Below, in pieces: positions 8,230-17,787 of a stretch of DNA of 64,000 bases. The first letter of the stretch is position 1. Each line of letters starts with the position of its first letter. The stretch spans positions 1,860,001-1,924,000 of the forward strand of contig CP173058.1 in assembly GCA_044772875.1 (NCBI GenBank), given 5' to 3'. Under the pieces are notes generated by a model. That model was not told where the DNA came from. It made no database searches and saw only the letters and a list, made by a program, of their open reading frames with translations. The stretch comes from Morganella morganii_D (GTDB taxonomy: Bacteria > Pseudomonadota > Gammaproteobacteria > Enterobacterales > Enterobacteriaceae). Both the position numbers and the translations under genes were made by a program.

Positions 8230-10632
8230 TTACTGACACATCAGCGGGAGGGTTATCAGCCCCTGCTGTTCTTCAGGGAGAGTAAAATCTGCCCCGCACT
8301 GCTCATGCATTCCTTTTCCCCAGACAGCCTGTACGCGTCCCTGCGCCGGTAATCCGCTGAGATACACTTCCCCGTCTTCACCGGCAATACCGCTGATAGT
8401 GCTGCCGTCTGCTTTTATCACCTTTACACGGGTGGCGAACGGCACCACGCCCTGTGCTGTCCGCAGTGCATATATCACACGAAAACCGGTGTTCACCGCA
8501 AAACTGACAGGCACCATGGCACCTTTTGACGGGATCACCTGTACGACCGGGTCATCGGCATCAGCATTATCCGGCAGGGTTTCCGGGTCGATACGGACAA
8601 CATTCTGATGATAATGGCTTAGTTGCGGAATGACGCTGAACCCGGCGCTGTCAGTCCGCGCCGCTGTCCGTGATGCCACACGGATCCCGCCGGTGCCGCC
8701 GGTATCTGCCAGCCCGTTGGTTTCACCCAGCGGGCGTGACAATGTGATACCTTTGCCGTGAATAACCAGCCCGCCCTGAATATCCCCGCTCAGCGTATTC
8801 TGCCCATGACTGTGGTTGATATGCCCCCGGATATCGGCCAGATCATGACGCCAGCGAAGCTCTGCACTTTTATGGTGAGCAGTGGCCTGCTGCTGATAAC
8901 GGTGAGTGACCGAGTATCCCAGACGCTGTTCATCCCCGAGCAGGCCATTCACTGATGTCTGCAGAGACGATTTTCCGGCCTGATGGTGATAATGAAAGTG
9001 ACTGCGTACCTGCTGACCGGCAAAGTCCAACGGTACCGACAGCGAAACGGATACCCGCTTATCTGCTTTCCGGTAGTGGCTGCCGGTACGGTACTGAGCA
9101 TTCACGCCGTAATGTATCCGGCCGGTCTGACTGAAATAACCGGCATCATGGCTGATCAGCGTCCTGTATCCGCGTCCGTCATATCCGGTACGGTTGTAGT
9201 GATAGCCCGCCGATACCGAGCCATTATCCCCCGGTAACGGCTGTACCAGCCGGGTCTGCCATTGCCGGGATTGTTGATCATGGCCCGCTCCGGTATTCAG
9301 CAGTGTGCCGGTCAGCGGAAAGAATATCTGATAATTCAGCCGGTAACGCGGATACTGTTTTGCTGCCGTGTGACGCATCAGAATATCGGCCGAAATCCCG
9401 CCTGCCGCCCCCATATTGATACCTGCGCCCATCCCGCTGCTCAGGGCATGCTGTGCTGCATAGCCACCGCCGTATAATGTCAGAAGGGAGTTAATGCCAT
9501 ACGCCGCAGTGCCCTGCACAAACAGCGGGCTTTTGCTGTTCCCGTACCGGTTAAGCTTTCCCGCATCCAGTGTGTATTTCAGCTGACCTTCCCGCTGCAT
9601 AACCGGCACGGAGGCGCCATATTGTGTAAAACGCTGCACCGTACCATCCGCTTCCTCAAGGGTGACATCCAGCTCTGCCCCCTGAAAAGCACTGTTCAGA
9701 TCATTAATCACAAATTCACCGGCGGGTAATGATTCACGACGGATAACCATTCCCTGCTGCCTGATGGTCAGTTCCGCGCTCTGCCCGGCAATACCACGGA
9801 TAACCGGCGCATACCCCTGCTGATTCAGCGGATACATATCACTTTGTGAGGCCAGACGGATCCCCCGGAACGCCCGGCTGTCAAATAACACATCGCCACT
9901 GAACAGCTCCCCCAGCTGTAACTCGCTGCGCCAGGGGGCAATGGCGCGATAACCCCACAGGCGTTCTGACTGCCACCGCATTTTCCCGTCCCGGTACTCG
10001 GCTCTGCTGTGATGACGCAGCCGCCAGAATCCGGTATTAAAACCACTTTGCAGCAGCAGGGTATGCCCGGTATTATGGCTGAACCGGCTGCGGTTACGGG
10101 AAAAGCGATAATCATAATTGAGCATAAACGCGGTCATTCCGGATTCCCATAATGAAGCGTCCGCCCCCCGCTGCTCATCCGTCAGAAAAAACCGTTGCGG
10201 AATAGTGATGTTCAGAATTTGCTGTGCTGCATCAAAACTCAGAGAAACTCCGCTGACCAGCCCGGCAATATCCTCAATCTGTTCCGTATTTTCCGTTTCA
10301 GCAAATGCGGACGATGCATCCGGCCGTAATCCCCATGCCAGCCATTGTCTGCGGGTCACCCGCGGCAGCAGTATTTTTTGTTGAGGATGATAATGCAGTT
10401 CCAGCCACTGGTTACCTGTTGTCCGCTGATTAACCCTGACCGTAACAAAATAGCGCCCTTCCTCCTGAAACTGCCGTTCACGTAAATACTGAAACTGTAC
10501 GGAATTCATTACCGGGTCATTTCCGTTCAGGCCAAGTGCCGCCGGATTAAAGTACGGTGCAGCAGATGCCCCGGCGGAACAAAAAACCGGAAGTACCACG
10601 AGGATAAAAAAATAAGGTATTCTCAGTTGCAT
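8230..10632 (-). CDS. Fimbrial outer-membrane usher protein
   Basis: FimD/PapC-family usher of 800 residues that forms the outer-membrane pore and catalyses subunit ordering. Seen in order: a signal peptide ending GASA, an N-terminal chaperone-binding domain (YFNPAALGL onward), a 24-strand barrel with a plug domain, and a C-terminal domain closed by a cysteine pair (EQCGADF ... PLMCQ). It starts 7 bases after the chaperone stop with no evident Shine-Dalgarno site, so it probably depends on translational coupling. Its base composition is GC-rich like the host, unlike the AT-rich chaperone and subunit genes upstream. Confidence 0.95.
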   Translation of the reverse strand: MQLRIPYFFILVVLPVFCSAGASAAPYFNPAALGLNGNDPVMNSVQFQYLRERQFQEEGRYFVTVRVNQRTTGNQWLELHYHPQQKILLPRVTRRQWLAWGLRPDASSAFAETENTEQIEDIAGLVSGVSLSFDAAQQILNITIPQRFFLTDEQRGADASLWESGMTAFMLNYDYRFSRNRSRFSHNTGHTLLLQSGFNTGFWRLRHHSRAEYRDGKMRWQSERLWGYRAIAPWRSELQLGELFSGDVLFDSRAFRGIRLASQSDMYPLNQQGYAPVIRGIAGQSAELTIRQQGMVIRRESLPAGEFVINDLNSAFQGAELDVTLEEADGTVQRFTQYGASVPVMQREGQLKYTLDAGKLNRYGNSKSPLFVQGTAAYGINSLLTLYGGGYAAQHALSSGMGAGINMGAAGGISADILMRHTAAKQYPRYRLNYQIFFPLTGTLLNTGAGHDQQSRQWQTRLVQPLPGDNGSVSAGYHYNRTGYDGRGYRTLISHDAGYFSQTGRIHYGVNAQYRTGSHYRKADKRVSVSLSVPLDFAGQQVRSHFHYHHQAGKSSLQTSVNGLLGDEQRLGYSVTHRYQQQATAHHKSAELRWRHDLADIRGHINHSHGQNTLSGDIQGGLVIHGKGITLSRPLGETNGLADTGGTGGIRVASRTAARTDSAGFSVIPQLSHYHQNVVRIDPETLPDNADADDPVVQVIPSKGAMVPVSFAVNTGFRVIYALRTAQGVVPFATRVKVIKADGSTISGIAGEDGEVYLSGLPAQGRVQAVWGKGMHEQCGADFTLPEEQQGLITLPLMCQ

Positions 10633-10639
10633 AATATTA

Positions 10640-11308
10640 TTATTTTTTAAACGTCACAGATTTGTAAATAATTCCGCCGAAATCAGAAATATAACTGGCT
10701 GTGACCTTGTCATTATTATGAATAGACATTACCGGAACAGTTAATGAAGCAAACGGAACAATCATCTCTGAAACACTATATTCTTTATTATTAACGGTAA
10801 TATTTCTGACGGTTATATGAAAAGGTGTATCATTAATTATTTTTATTCTATTCCCTTTCTGTTCATACCTCAGGTTATTATAATCAGGCTCAGTTAATGC
10901 TTGCGGACGATAGAATAATTTAAACTTTGAGTTAATAACCACCTGGAGTTTATTATTCCTGTGTTCTTCTGTTTCCGGAATGCCTCTTACATTCAGCCAG
11001 AGTAATGTTTCTCTGTCGTCCCGAAATTCTGTTTTTTTCAGCATAACACGTAAAATTCCTTTTCCCCCGGCATCCAGCTGAAAGATTACCGGAGTGAGAA
11101 TAAAATCCTTACTTTTTGTCATGCCATCTTCTTTCTCAATCCAGCTCTGAATTAAATATGCGGATTTTTTATCCGTATTATCGACCGGAATAGTGATCAT
11201 TTTTTTATCCTGCGGATAAATAAACCGGGTTCCGCCAACAACTACCGCTGCAATTGCCTGATTTATCATCAGGCACGTGATAATAAGAAAAGTAAAATAG
11301 TTTTTCAT
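10640..11308 (-). CDS. Periplasmic fimbrial chaperone
   Basis: PapD/FimC-type chaperone of 222 residues counted from ATG 11308, which directly precedes a signal peptide ending NQAIAA; an alternative start at 11332 adds eight residues. The two Ig-like domains are recognisable from GGTRFIYPQDKK (conserved Arg), the G1 strand LLWLNVRGIPE of the short-loop (FGS) subgroup, and VINSKFKLFYRP carrying the conserved Lys that anchors the subunit C terminus. It is strikingly AT-rich compared with the usher gene. It follows the major subunit after about 49 bases. Confidence 0.93.
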   Translation of the reverse strand: MKNYFTFLIITCLMINQAIAAVVVGGTRFIYPQDKKMITIPVDNTDKKSAYLIQSWIEKEDGMTKSKDFILTPVIFQLDAGGKGILRVMLKKTEFRDDRETLLWLNVRGIPETEEHRNNKLQVVINSKFKLFYRPQALTEPDYNNLRYEQKGNRIKIINDTPFHITVRNITVNNKEYSVSEMIVPFASLTVPVMSIHNNDKVTASYISDFGGIIYKSVTFKK

Positions 11309-11357
11309 CGTACAATTTATCCGCGGCGGCAATAATAATTGCCGCCGGTATTAACTG

Positions 11358-11931
11358 TTACTCGTAAGAGACAGTATAATTAATGGTGGCATTACCCGTA
11401 CCCGGTGTTGCCAGACCGGTAGCCTGATAGGCTGCCTTATAGGTCAGCGTGTAGTCGCGGGAGTCATTTTTCAGTGCAATATTCTGATAAATACCAGCTG
11501 GTGTTATCGGCTGATCCTGTTTGTCAGTCACAGCGATCCCGACATTACCGGCACTTTTCTCACCGGCATCCAACGCATACAATGCTGCGTTATCTTTATG
11601 TGCCGTACCTTCCATTTTGATTTTTAACGACGTCATGGCTAATGAGCAATTAATCAAAGAAATATCAAATTCTTCTGCCTGTGTTTTGTCATCTTTGTTT
11701 TTCAGATCTGCAACAGAGTGCTCACCCAGTTCCACTTCTTTATCTTTCTGAATGATATCACAGCTTGAGTCTGTAATTTTCCCTTTAAATATAATATTAC
11801 CTGTTATTTCCTTAACTTCCGGCGCATTAAACTCTGGTATAATTTCATTTATTTCACCATCGTCTGATGAATGAATTAAACGAAAGTAAAAGCAAAGAGG
11901 AAACCACTAACTTTCTTTTAAATGAAGACAT
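11358..11931 (-). pseudogene. Major fimbrial subunit, frameshifted in the signal peptide
   Basis: The C-terminal frame (stop at 11358) encodes a typical fimbrin: GNIIFKGKITDSSCDI, the second cysteine in ISLINCSL, and the tail NYTVSYE with the penultimate tyrosine. This frame has no start codon between the first cysteine region and an upstream TAG near 11907. In another frame an ATG at 11931, preceded by AAAGG at an 8-base spacing, encodes MSSFKRKLVVSSLLLLSF, a clear signal peptide, and then hits TGA. The frames meet at the ATTCATTCAT repeat (11867-11876). Removing one 4-base unit gives an uninterrupted 189-residue fimbrin. The gene is therefore disrupted, phase-variable or mis-sequenced. Confidence 0.85.
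11867..11876 (-). repeat. Tetranucleotide repeat at the fimbrin frameshift
   Basis: On the coding strand this reads ATTCATTCAT, two and a half copies of ATTC, exactly where the signal-peptide frame and the mature-subunit frame must join. Loss of one unit, or gain of two, restores the frame. Confidence 0.75.
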
Positions 11932-12134
11932 AAAAATTACCTTTCAAACATTCAATGAATATATAGTTTTAATGATATGTGTTACCCGTATATATAATCA
12001 CGCAACAGATATTGACAGGCTAATGACTATACCAGCAACAGATAAACAAACACAAAACAAAGATTAAATGATGAGTGATAAAAAATATCACTTCAACAGA
12101 GGAAGTGTACTATTTATTTAAGTCTGCTTATTTA

Positions 12135-12165
12135 ATAAAAAAGCCATCTTATATTAAGGTGGCTT
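12135..12165 (-). terminator. Terminator after pepT
   Basis: On the - strand AAGCCACCTT and AAGATGGCTT pair (one G-U) around a 5-base loop and are followed by a T run. The AT-rich stretch from here to 11932, about 200 bases, holds the presumed fimbrial promoter; no invertible-element repeats or recombinase gene were seen in it. Confidence 0.85.
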
Positions 12166-12194
12166 ATAGAACATCTGATTGGTATTTAAATTAT

Positions 12195-13427
12195 TTATTT
12201 TTTCATATTCCGTGCGGTTAATTCTGCAATCCGCATAATCACAGAAACCGCCTGCTCCATTCCTTCCAGCGAAATAAATTCGTGTTTACTGTGGAAGTTA
12301 TAGCCGCCGGTAAACAGATTAGGACACGGTAAACCGCGATAAGAGAGTTGTGCACCATCAGTACCACCGCGGATGGGTTTGATATCCGGCTTAATATCGC
12401 AGTCAATCATTGCCTGCCTGGCGATTTCAATAACATGCGGGTGTTTCACCACATGGTCGCGCATATTGTAATAGTTGTCATCAATTGTCAGCTCAATATA
12501 ACAATCCGGATGCAGACCTTTACCGACTTTTTCCGCAATCGCAATCATATTGCTTTTGCGTTTTTCAAAGTTGTTACGATCAAAATCACGGATGATATAG
12601 TGCATTTCCGCACGTTCAACAGTGCCTTTGATACTTTGCAGATGATAGAAACCTTCATACCCTTCGGTATTTTCAGGGGTTTCTTCCGACGGTAATGCGC
12701 TGTGGATACGGGTTGCCAGTGACAGCGCGTTCACCATCACGCCTTTGGCACTGCCGGGATGCACGTTATTCCCCTCAATACGGATAGCGACTGCCGCCGC
12801 GTTGAAATTCTCATATTCCAGCTCACCGACGCCACCGCCGTCAACGGTATAGGCCCACTGCGCACCAAATTTTTTCAGATCGACATACTGCGCACCACGG
12901 CCGATTTCTTCATCCGGCGTAAATGCAATACGGATATCGCCGTGCGGAATATCGCTGTTTTTCAGACGCACCATCGCGGTGATGATTTCCGCAATACCGG
13001 CTTTATTATCAGCTCCCAGCAGGGTTTTACCGTCTGTCATAATCAGGGTTTTACCCAGCATGGTATGCAGCACCGGGAACATGACCGGTGACAGCACTTC
13101 ATCACCGATGCCGAGTGCGATATCACCACCACGGTAATTTTCCAGAACCTGAGGATTCACATTACGTCCGGAGAAATCCGGAGAGGTATCGAGGTGAGAA
13201 ATAAAACCGATAACCGGCACCGGCCAGTCAACATTCGCCGGTAACGTTGCCATAACACAGCCGTTATCATCCAGCGAGACATCTGATAACCCCAGCGTTT
13301 TCAGCTCTTTTTCCAGAGCACGCGCCAGCTTTAACTGACCGTCGCTGCTCGGTGTCAGCCTGGCTGCCGGCTTCGACTGTGTGTCAAAAGAGACATAACC
13401 GAAAAAGCGCTCTAATAACTTATCCAT
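12195..13427 (-). CDS. pepT: Peptidase T (tripeptidase)
   Basis: Cytoplasmic M20B dizinc aminotripeptidase that cleaves the N-terminal residue from tripeptides. The start MDKLLERFFGYVSFDTQS at 13427, preceded by a GGGGGA ribosome site, gives 410 residues; an ATG 18 bases upstream is less well placed. The metal-binding pattern is visible as His79-Leu-Asp81 (SHLDTSPD), GADNKAG near 138-144, DEEIGRG near 173-179 and a late histidine in NFHSKHEF. Transcribed alone with its own terminator. In E. coli potABCD would lie beside it; here cobB follows directly. Confidence 0.96.
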   Translation of the reverse strand: MDKLLERFFGYVSFDTQSKPAARLTPSSDGQLKLARALEKELKTLGLSDVSLDDNGCVMATLPANVDWPVPVIGFISHLDTSPDFSGRNVNPQVLENYRGGDIALGIGDEVLSPVMFPVLHTMLGKTLIMTDGKTLLGADNKAGIAEIITAMVRLKNSDIPHGDIRIAFTPDEEIGRGAQYVDLKKFGAQWAYTVDGGGVGELEYENFNAAAVAIRIEGNNVHPGSAKGVMVNALSLATRIHSALPSEETPENTEGYEGFYHLQSIKGTVERAEMHYIIRDFDRNNFEKRKSNMIAIAEKVGKGLHPDCYIELTIDDNYYNMRDHVVKHPHVIEIARQAMIDCDIKPDIKPIRGGTDGAQLSYRGLPCPNLFTGGYNFHSKHEFISLEGMEQAVSVIMRIAELTARNMKK

Positions 13428-13478
13428 GTGTTCCCCCAATAACATTGATTTCTTATTATCGGGGAAACATAAATTGAG

Positions 13479-14327
13479 TTATTGCGTCAAATCAGATTTA
13501 GTGTTGTTAATCTGCGCCAGCAGTTGCCGGACATACTCCGGCACCACCCGCCCGGCAGGCCCGTAGTGACACTCCTCAAACTCACTCTGCACCTTACTGG
13601 GTTCCAGGTTGAGCTCCGCAGTGTGCGCCCCGCACAGCCGTGCCTCATGGACAAAGCCGGCCGCCGGATAGACATGCCCGGAAGTGCCGATAGCGATAAA
13701 AATATCCGCATCATTCAGCGCCTGATAGATTTCATCCATACCGAACGGCATTTCACCGAACCAGACAATATGCGGACGCAGCGGTGACGGGAACTGGCAG
13801 CAGTGGCAGCGCTCATCGGCTGACAGATCACCGGTGCACGACTGAACCTGTCCGGACATCGCACAGCGGATTTTCAGCAGTTCACCGTGCATGTGGATAA
13901 TCCGCTGACTGCCCGCACGTTCGTGCAGGTTATCAATATTCTGGGTGACCAGCAGGAAATTATCCCCCAGCACCTGCTCCAGTTCCGCGAGTGCAACATG
14001 CGCCGGATTCGGCTGCACATCAGGGGATTGTAACTGACGACGGCGGTCATTATAAAACTGCTGCACCAGACCCGGGTTGCGGGCATAGCCTTCCGGCGTC
14101 GCCACATCTTCAATATTGTGTTCTTCCCACAGCCCGTCTTCCGAACGGAATGTCCGGATCCCGGACTCGGCGGAAATACCCGCGCCGGTCAGCACAACAA
14201 CTTTGGGTTTAAACTGTTCCATTTTTCCGGCCATCCATTTGTCGCGATAGAAAAAGCGTAAGTGAAAACGCTGGCGCAGGATCCGCCGCTGTTTGCGTAA
14301 CTTCCTTAATCGGTGCGTTCTGCGCAT
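13479..14327 (-). CDS. cobB: NAD-dependent protein deacylase CobB
   Basis: Sirtuin that removes acetyl, succinyl and related acyl groups from lysines using NAD. Rossmann and NAD motifs GAGISAESGIRTFR and TQNIDNLHERAG, the catalytic HMHGE and a zinc cysteine cluster (RCAM...CHCC) are present. The Tyr and Arg of FYNDRRRQL that confer desuccinylase activity in E. coli are kept. ATG 14327 with AAAGG seven bases upstream gives 282 residues, including the basic N-terminal extension (MRRTHRLRKLRKQRR) of the enterobacterial long form; an in-frame ATG further upstream is less likely. nagK, next to cobB in E. coli, is missing. Confidence 0.95.
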   Translation of the reverse strand: MRRTHRLRKLRKQRRILRQRFHLRFFYRDKWMAGKMEQFKPKVVVLTGAGISAESGIRTFRSEDGLWEEHNIEDVATPEGYARNPGLVQQFYNDRRRQLQSPDVQPNPAHVALAELEQVLGDNFLLVTQNIDNLHERAGSQRIIHMHGELLKIRCAMSGQVQSCTGDLSADERCHCCQFPSPLRPHIVWFGEMPFGMDEIYQALNDADIFIAIGTSGHVYPAAGFVHEARLCGAHTAELNLEPSKVQSEFEECHYGPAGRVVPEYVRQLLAQINNTKSDLTQ

Positions 14328-14413
14328 AATCCGGCCTTTGTTCATCACTGTCTCCGTTCAGGGTAATGCATCTGCACTTCGGATTCAAAAAATCATCACA
14401 GTTTATGCGGGAT

Positions 14414-15661
14414 TTACTGCCCGCTCAGAATACGCGCCGGCTCAAGGCGGCAGGCACGTCTCGCCGGATACCAGCTAGCCAGCAGACTCAGCACAATGGT
14501 GGTTAAGACCACATACAGCAGATCCGTCAGCCGCAGCTCCGACGGCAGAAAATCAATAAAATAGACATCGCCGGACAACAGTTTGTGTCCAATAAGGAAT
14601 TCAATGCCGCGGATAAGCGGTGTCAGATTCAGCGCCGTCAGCGTGCCCAATACCGCCCCGCTGATACAGCCGACCATGCCGGTCAGCAGCCCGTACCAGA
14701 GGAAAATCGCGCGGATCAGGCTGTCTTTCGCGCCCAGAGTACGCAAAATGGCGATATCACCGCTCTTATCTTTCACCGCAATAATCAGGGTGGAAACAAT
14801 ATTGAAGCAGGCCACACCAATCACCAGAATCATGGCCAGATACATAATACTGCGCACTAACTGAATATCGCTGTACATATAACCGTATTCGTTGATCCAG
14901 CTCTTATAGAAGACATGCTCACGGCTGGCTTCCGCCGCCCGCAGCACCACTTCATTGGCATTGAAGACATTATCCACGCGGATTTCGATACCGGTGACAC
15001 CCTCGCCGTAATCCAGATACTGCTGTGCATCCTCCAGCGGAAGCAGCGCCAGCCGGTGATCCAGCATACCGCTTAAGCGGAAAATTCCCGCGACCTGCAA
15101 ACGAATGCGTTTCGGCTGTAACAGGCGCTCGCTGCTGTCATGATTCGGGATCATAATGGTGAGCCAGTCACCCGGTGCTACACCGAGGGATTTTGCCGCG
15201 CCGTCCCCGAGAATTATCTGGCTTTTCCCGGCCTGAAATCCGGCCCAGGCATTATCCGCGACAAATTCCGGCAGTCCGCTCACCGACTGCTGAGTGACCG
15301 GATCCACGCCCATCAGCTGCATCGCCTGCAACTTACTGCCCTTCTCCGCCAGTCCGGTAAATTCAATATACGGGCTGGCTGCCACTACGCCCGGGGTGTT
15401 TTTGATCCGCAGCAGGCTTTGTGCCCAGGTGTCAAACGGCTGTTCAACCGCGGAAATCTGCCCCTGCGGTACCACGGAAAGCACCCGGTTTTCCAGCTCG
15501 CGCTCGAAACCGTTCATGGCACTCAGCCCGATAATCAGTACCGCCACCCCGAGTGTGATCCCCAGGGTGGAAATCACGGAAATCAGCGAGACCATGCCCG
15601 CCCGTTTCCGCCCTTTACTGAAACGCAGCGCAGTCAGTAATGACAGCGGTAATGCATTCAT
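14414..15661 (-). CDS. lolE: Lipoprotein-releasing ABC transporter permease LolE
   Basis: Inner-membrane subunit of LolCDE, which extracts outer-membrane lipoproteins and passes them to LolA. The 415-residue product has the MacB/LolC-E layout: one N-terminal membrane segment (about 22-48), a large periplasmic domain, then three C-terminal segments. The N-terminal coupling region contains ISTLGITLGVAVLI and AMNGFERELENR. Its ATG overlaps the lolD stop as ATGA. It is last in the lolCDE operon. Confidence 0.96.
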   Translation of the reverse strand: MNALPLSLLTALRFSKGRKRAGMVSLISVISTLGITLGVAVLIIGLSAMNGFERELENRVLSVVPQGQISAVEQPFDTWAQSLLRIKNTPGVVAASPYIEFTGLAEKGSKLQAMQLMGVDPVTQQSVSGLPEFVADNAWAGFQAGKSQIILGDGAAKSLGVAPGDWLTIMIPNHDSSERLLQPKRIRLQVAGIFRLSGMLDHRLALLPLEDAQQYLDYGEGVTGIEIRVDNVFNANEVVLRAAEASREHVFYKSWINEYGYMYSDIQLVRSIMYLAMILVIGVACFNIVSTLIIAVKDKSGDIAILRTLGAKDSLIRAIFLWYGLLTGMVGCISGAVLGTLTALNLTPLIRGIEFLIGHKLLSGDVYFIDFLPSELRLTDLLYVVLTTIVLSLLASWYPARRACRLEPARILSGQ

Positions 15662-16353
15662 AGCGCCGTCTCCGGCTGTGCATTCAGAATACCGTCGCGC
15701 ATCTCCATCTGCCGCCCCATTTTCGCCGCCAGAGCGAGATCGTGGGTAACAACCAGGAAGGCCGTACCGAGGGTTTTATTCAGTTCTGATAAGAGATCAA
15801 AAATACTCTGTGCATTGCGCTGATCCAGGTTACCGGTCGGTTCATCCGCCAGTACCAGTGACGGCTTGTTCACCAGCGCACGGGCAATTGCCACCCGCTG
15901 GCGTTCACCACCGGAGAGCTCAGACGGCCGGTGATGGGCACGTGCCGCCACTCCGACCCGTTCCAGCATGTCACCCGCCTGTGCCAGCGCCTTATCCCGT
16001 GCCATGCCGCCGATCAGCAGCGGCATGGCCACGTTTTCCGCCGCTGTAAAATCCGGCAGCAGATGGTGGAACTGGTAAATAAAGCCCATTTCCTCATTAC
16101 GCAGTGCCGACAGCGCATTCTGACTCATGGCGGAGAGAGCTGTGCCGTTAAAAATCACATCACCGGAAGTGGGTGAATCCAGCCCGCCGAGCAGATGCAG
16201 CAGCGTACTTTTCCCGGAGCCGGAGCTGCCGACAATCGCCAGCATATCCCCGCGCCGGAGTTCAAAATTCACCTGTTTCAGGACATCAGTTTCCACTGTG
16301 CCCTCATGATAGGATTTGCATAACTGACGACATGCCAGTAATAACTCACTCAT
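15658..16353 (-). CDS. lolD: Lipoprotein-releasing ABC transporter ATPase LolD
   Basis: ATPase of LolCDE. The start MSELLLACRQLCKSY at 16353 gives 231 residues; a much longer upstream extension lies inside lolC and is not conserved. Walker A GSSGSGKST, Q-loop YQFHHLLPDFTA, signature LSGGERQR, Walker B LVLADEP and the H-loop THD are all present. It overlaps lolC by 8 bases and lolE by 4, so the three genes are tightly coupled. Confidence 0.97.
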   Translation of the reverse strand: MSELLLACRQLCKSYHEGTVETDVLKQVNFELRRGDMLAIVGSSGSGKSTLLHLLGGLDSPTSGDVIFNGTALSAMSQNALSALRNEEMGFIYQFHHLLPDFTAAENVAMPLLIGGMARDKALAQAGDMLERVGVAARAHHRPSELSGGERQRVAIARALVNKPSLVLADEPTGNLDQRNAQSIFDLLSELNKTLGTAFLVVTHDLALAAKMGRQMEMRDGILNAQPETAL

Positions 16354-17548
16354 AACGTAAAGCCTCCGCGGGTTGTACCGCTGCCGCCCGCCACGCAGGC
16401 CAGAGTGTGGATAATAAAGAGATAAGCATGGCTGCCGCGCCAATCGTTATCACGCGCAGCGGCTCAATCACCGTCGGCAGGGCAACACCTTTCGGAATCA
16501 GCCCCAGCAGCGGCATCAGAATATTCAGTTGTGAAGAAAGCAGCGTGCCCAGCAGAACACCAATCACCGAGCCGAGAATGCCCGCCCCCGCTCCCTGGAT
16601 CATAAAGATCAGCATAATTTTGCCGCGTGTCATACCCAGGGTTTTCAGAATGGCCACTTCAGTCTGTTTTTCCATCACCAGCAGTGCCAGTGAGGTAATG
16701 ATATTAAACGCGGCCACGGCGATAATCAGGCTGAGCAGCAGACCCATCATATTTTTCTCCATGCGTACCGCCTGGAAAAACTCGCCTTTCTGTACCCGCC
16801 AGTCCGTCCAGACCAGCCCTTCCGGCAATGTCTGCTGACTGAGGGTATCCACCTGAAGCGGCTGCGACAGATAGAGACGCCAGCCGGTGATATTACCCGC
16901 CGGATAGCGCATCAGGCGCGCCGCATCTTCCTGATTCATCAGCACCTGAGTGTTATCGGATTCACTGCCGGAAGCGAAAAAGCCGGCCACGGTAAAGAGG
17001 CGCTGGCTCGGGATACGTCCCATCGGCGTCAGCTGTGACACGTTCGGCACCAGCACACGGACGGTATCCCCGCGTTTGAGCCCCATGCGTTTCGCCACGC
17101 CCTCGCCGATCGCCACGTGATACAGCCCGGCCGCCAGGTCAGACGGCCGGGTATTCACCAGATAATCCAGCAGCGGCTCATCCCCCGCCGGGTCAATTCC
17201 GGTCACGGAGGCGATCCCCACATTGCCGGTACTCTGCAAGACCACGTCACCGGTCACAATGGGAGCAGTTTTTACCACATCACGCAACCCGGCCAGTTGT
17301 GAGACCGGATGTGCCTGCGGATCCAGCACACCGTTTCCGGTCGTGATCACCGCCTGTGGCATAAAATCGAGAATACTCTGCTGTAATGAGCGTTCAAAAC
17401 CGTTCATCACGGATGTCACGGTGATAAGTGCTGTCACCCCCAGCGTGATGCCGATGGCGGAAAGCAGCGATACAAAACGGGCAAAGCGATCCGTACCGCG
17501 CCCCCGCATGTAACGCAGACCGATTAAAAATGAGACAGACTGAAACAT
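16346..17548 (-). CDS. lolC: Lipoprotein-releasing ABC transporter permease LolC
   Basis: Permease subunit of LolCDE that recruits the chaperone LolA through its periplasmic hook. The product is 400 residues with a first membrane segment at about 25-48 (SAIGITLGVTALITVTSVM), a periplasmic domain and three C-terminal segments. The SQLTPMGRIPSQRLFTVAG region corresponds to the hook area. First gene of the operon, divergent from mfd across about 240 bases. Confidence 0.96.
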   Translation of the reverse strand: MFQSVSFLIGLRYMRGRGTDRFARFVSLLSAIGITLGVTALITVTSVMNGFERSLQQSILDFMPQAVITTGNGVLDPQAHPVSQLAGLRDVVKTAPIVTGDVVLQSTGNVGIASVTGIDPAGDEPLLDYLVNTRPSDLAAGLYHVAIGEGVAKRMGLKRGDTVRVLVPNVSQLTPMGRIPSQRLFTVAGFFASGSESDNTQVLMNQEDAARLMRYPAGNITGWRLYLSQPLQVDTLSQQTLPEGLVWTDWRVQKGEFFQAVRMEKNMMGLLLSLIIAVAAFNIITSLALLVMEKQTEVAILKTLGMTRGKIMLIFMIQGAGAGILGSVIGVLLGTLLSSQLNILMPLLGLIPKGVALPTVIEPLRVITIGAAAMLISLLSTLWPAWRAAAVQPAEALRYE

Positions 17549-17787
17549 GAAATCTGAACGCCCCTGTTGCCAAAGCGAAGTGTTCAGGGATAATAAAGGC
17601 TCCGGTTGATGAATGGAACCACTCCCGCCCGTTTGCGGCAGTTTTTTTTCATTGACGGTCAGCGTGTTGCCGGTATCAGACCACCTCCGATCCGGCGGCG
17701 CGGCGGCCTTTTATTGCCCGGACAAGCCACTCCGGTATGGCAGAACTTTGTTACCTGACAGAAACACGCAGCCCGATGGAAAACCGA

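Noticed and set aside
11867..12067. A + strand 66-residue ORF in the fimbrial promoter region
   Set aside because: It is antisense to the fimbrin signal peptide, which has a clear start and ribosome site, and its own product has no recognisable feature.
13428..13478. FNR-like site upstream of pepT, expected from Salmonella
   Set aside because: Only spaced TTGA/TCAA pairs are visible, and none fits TTGAT-N4-ATCAA.
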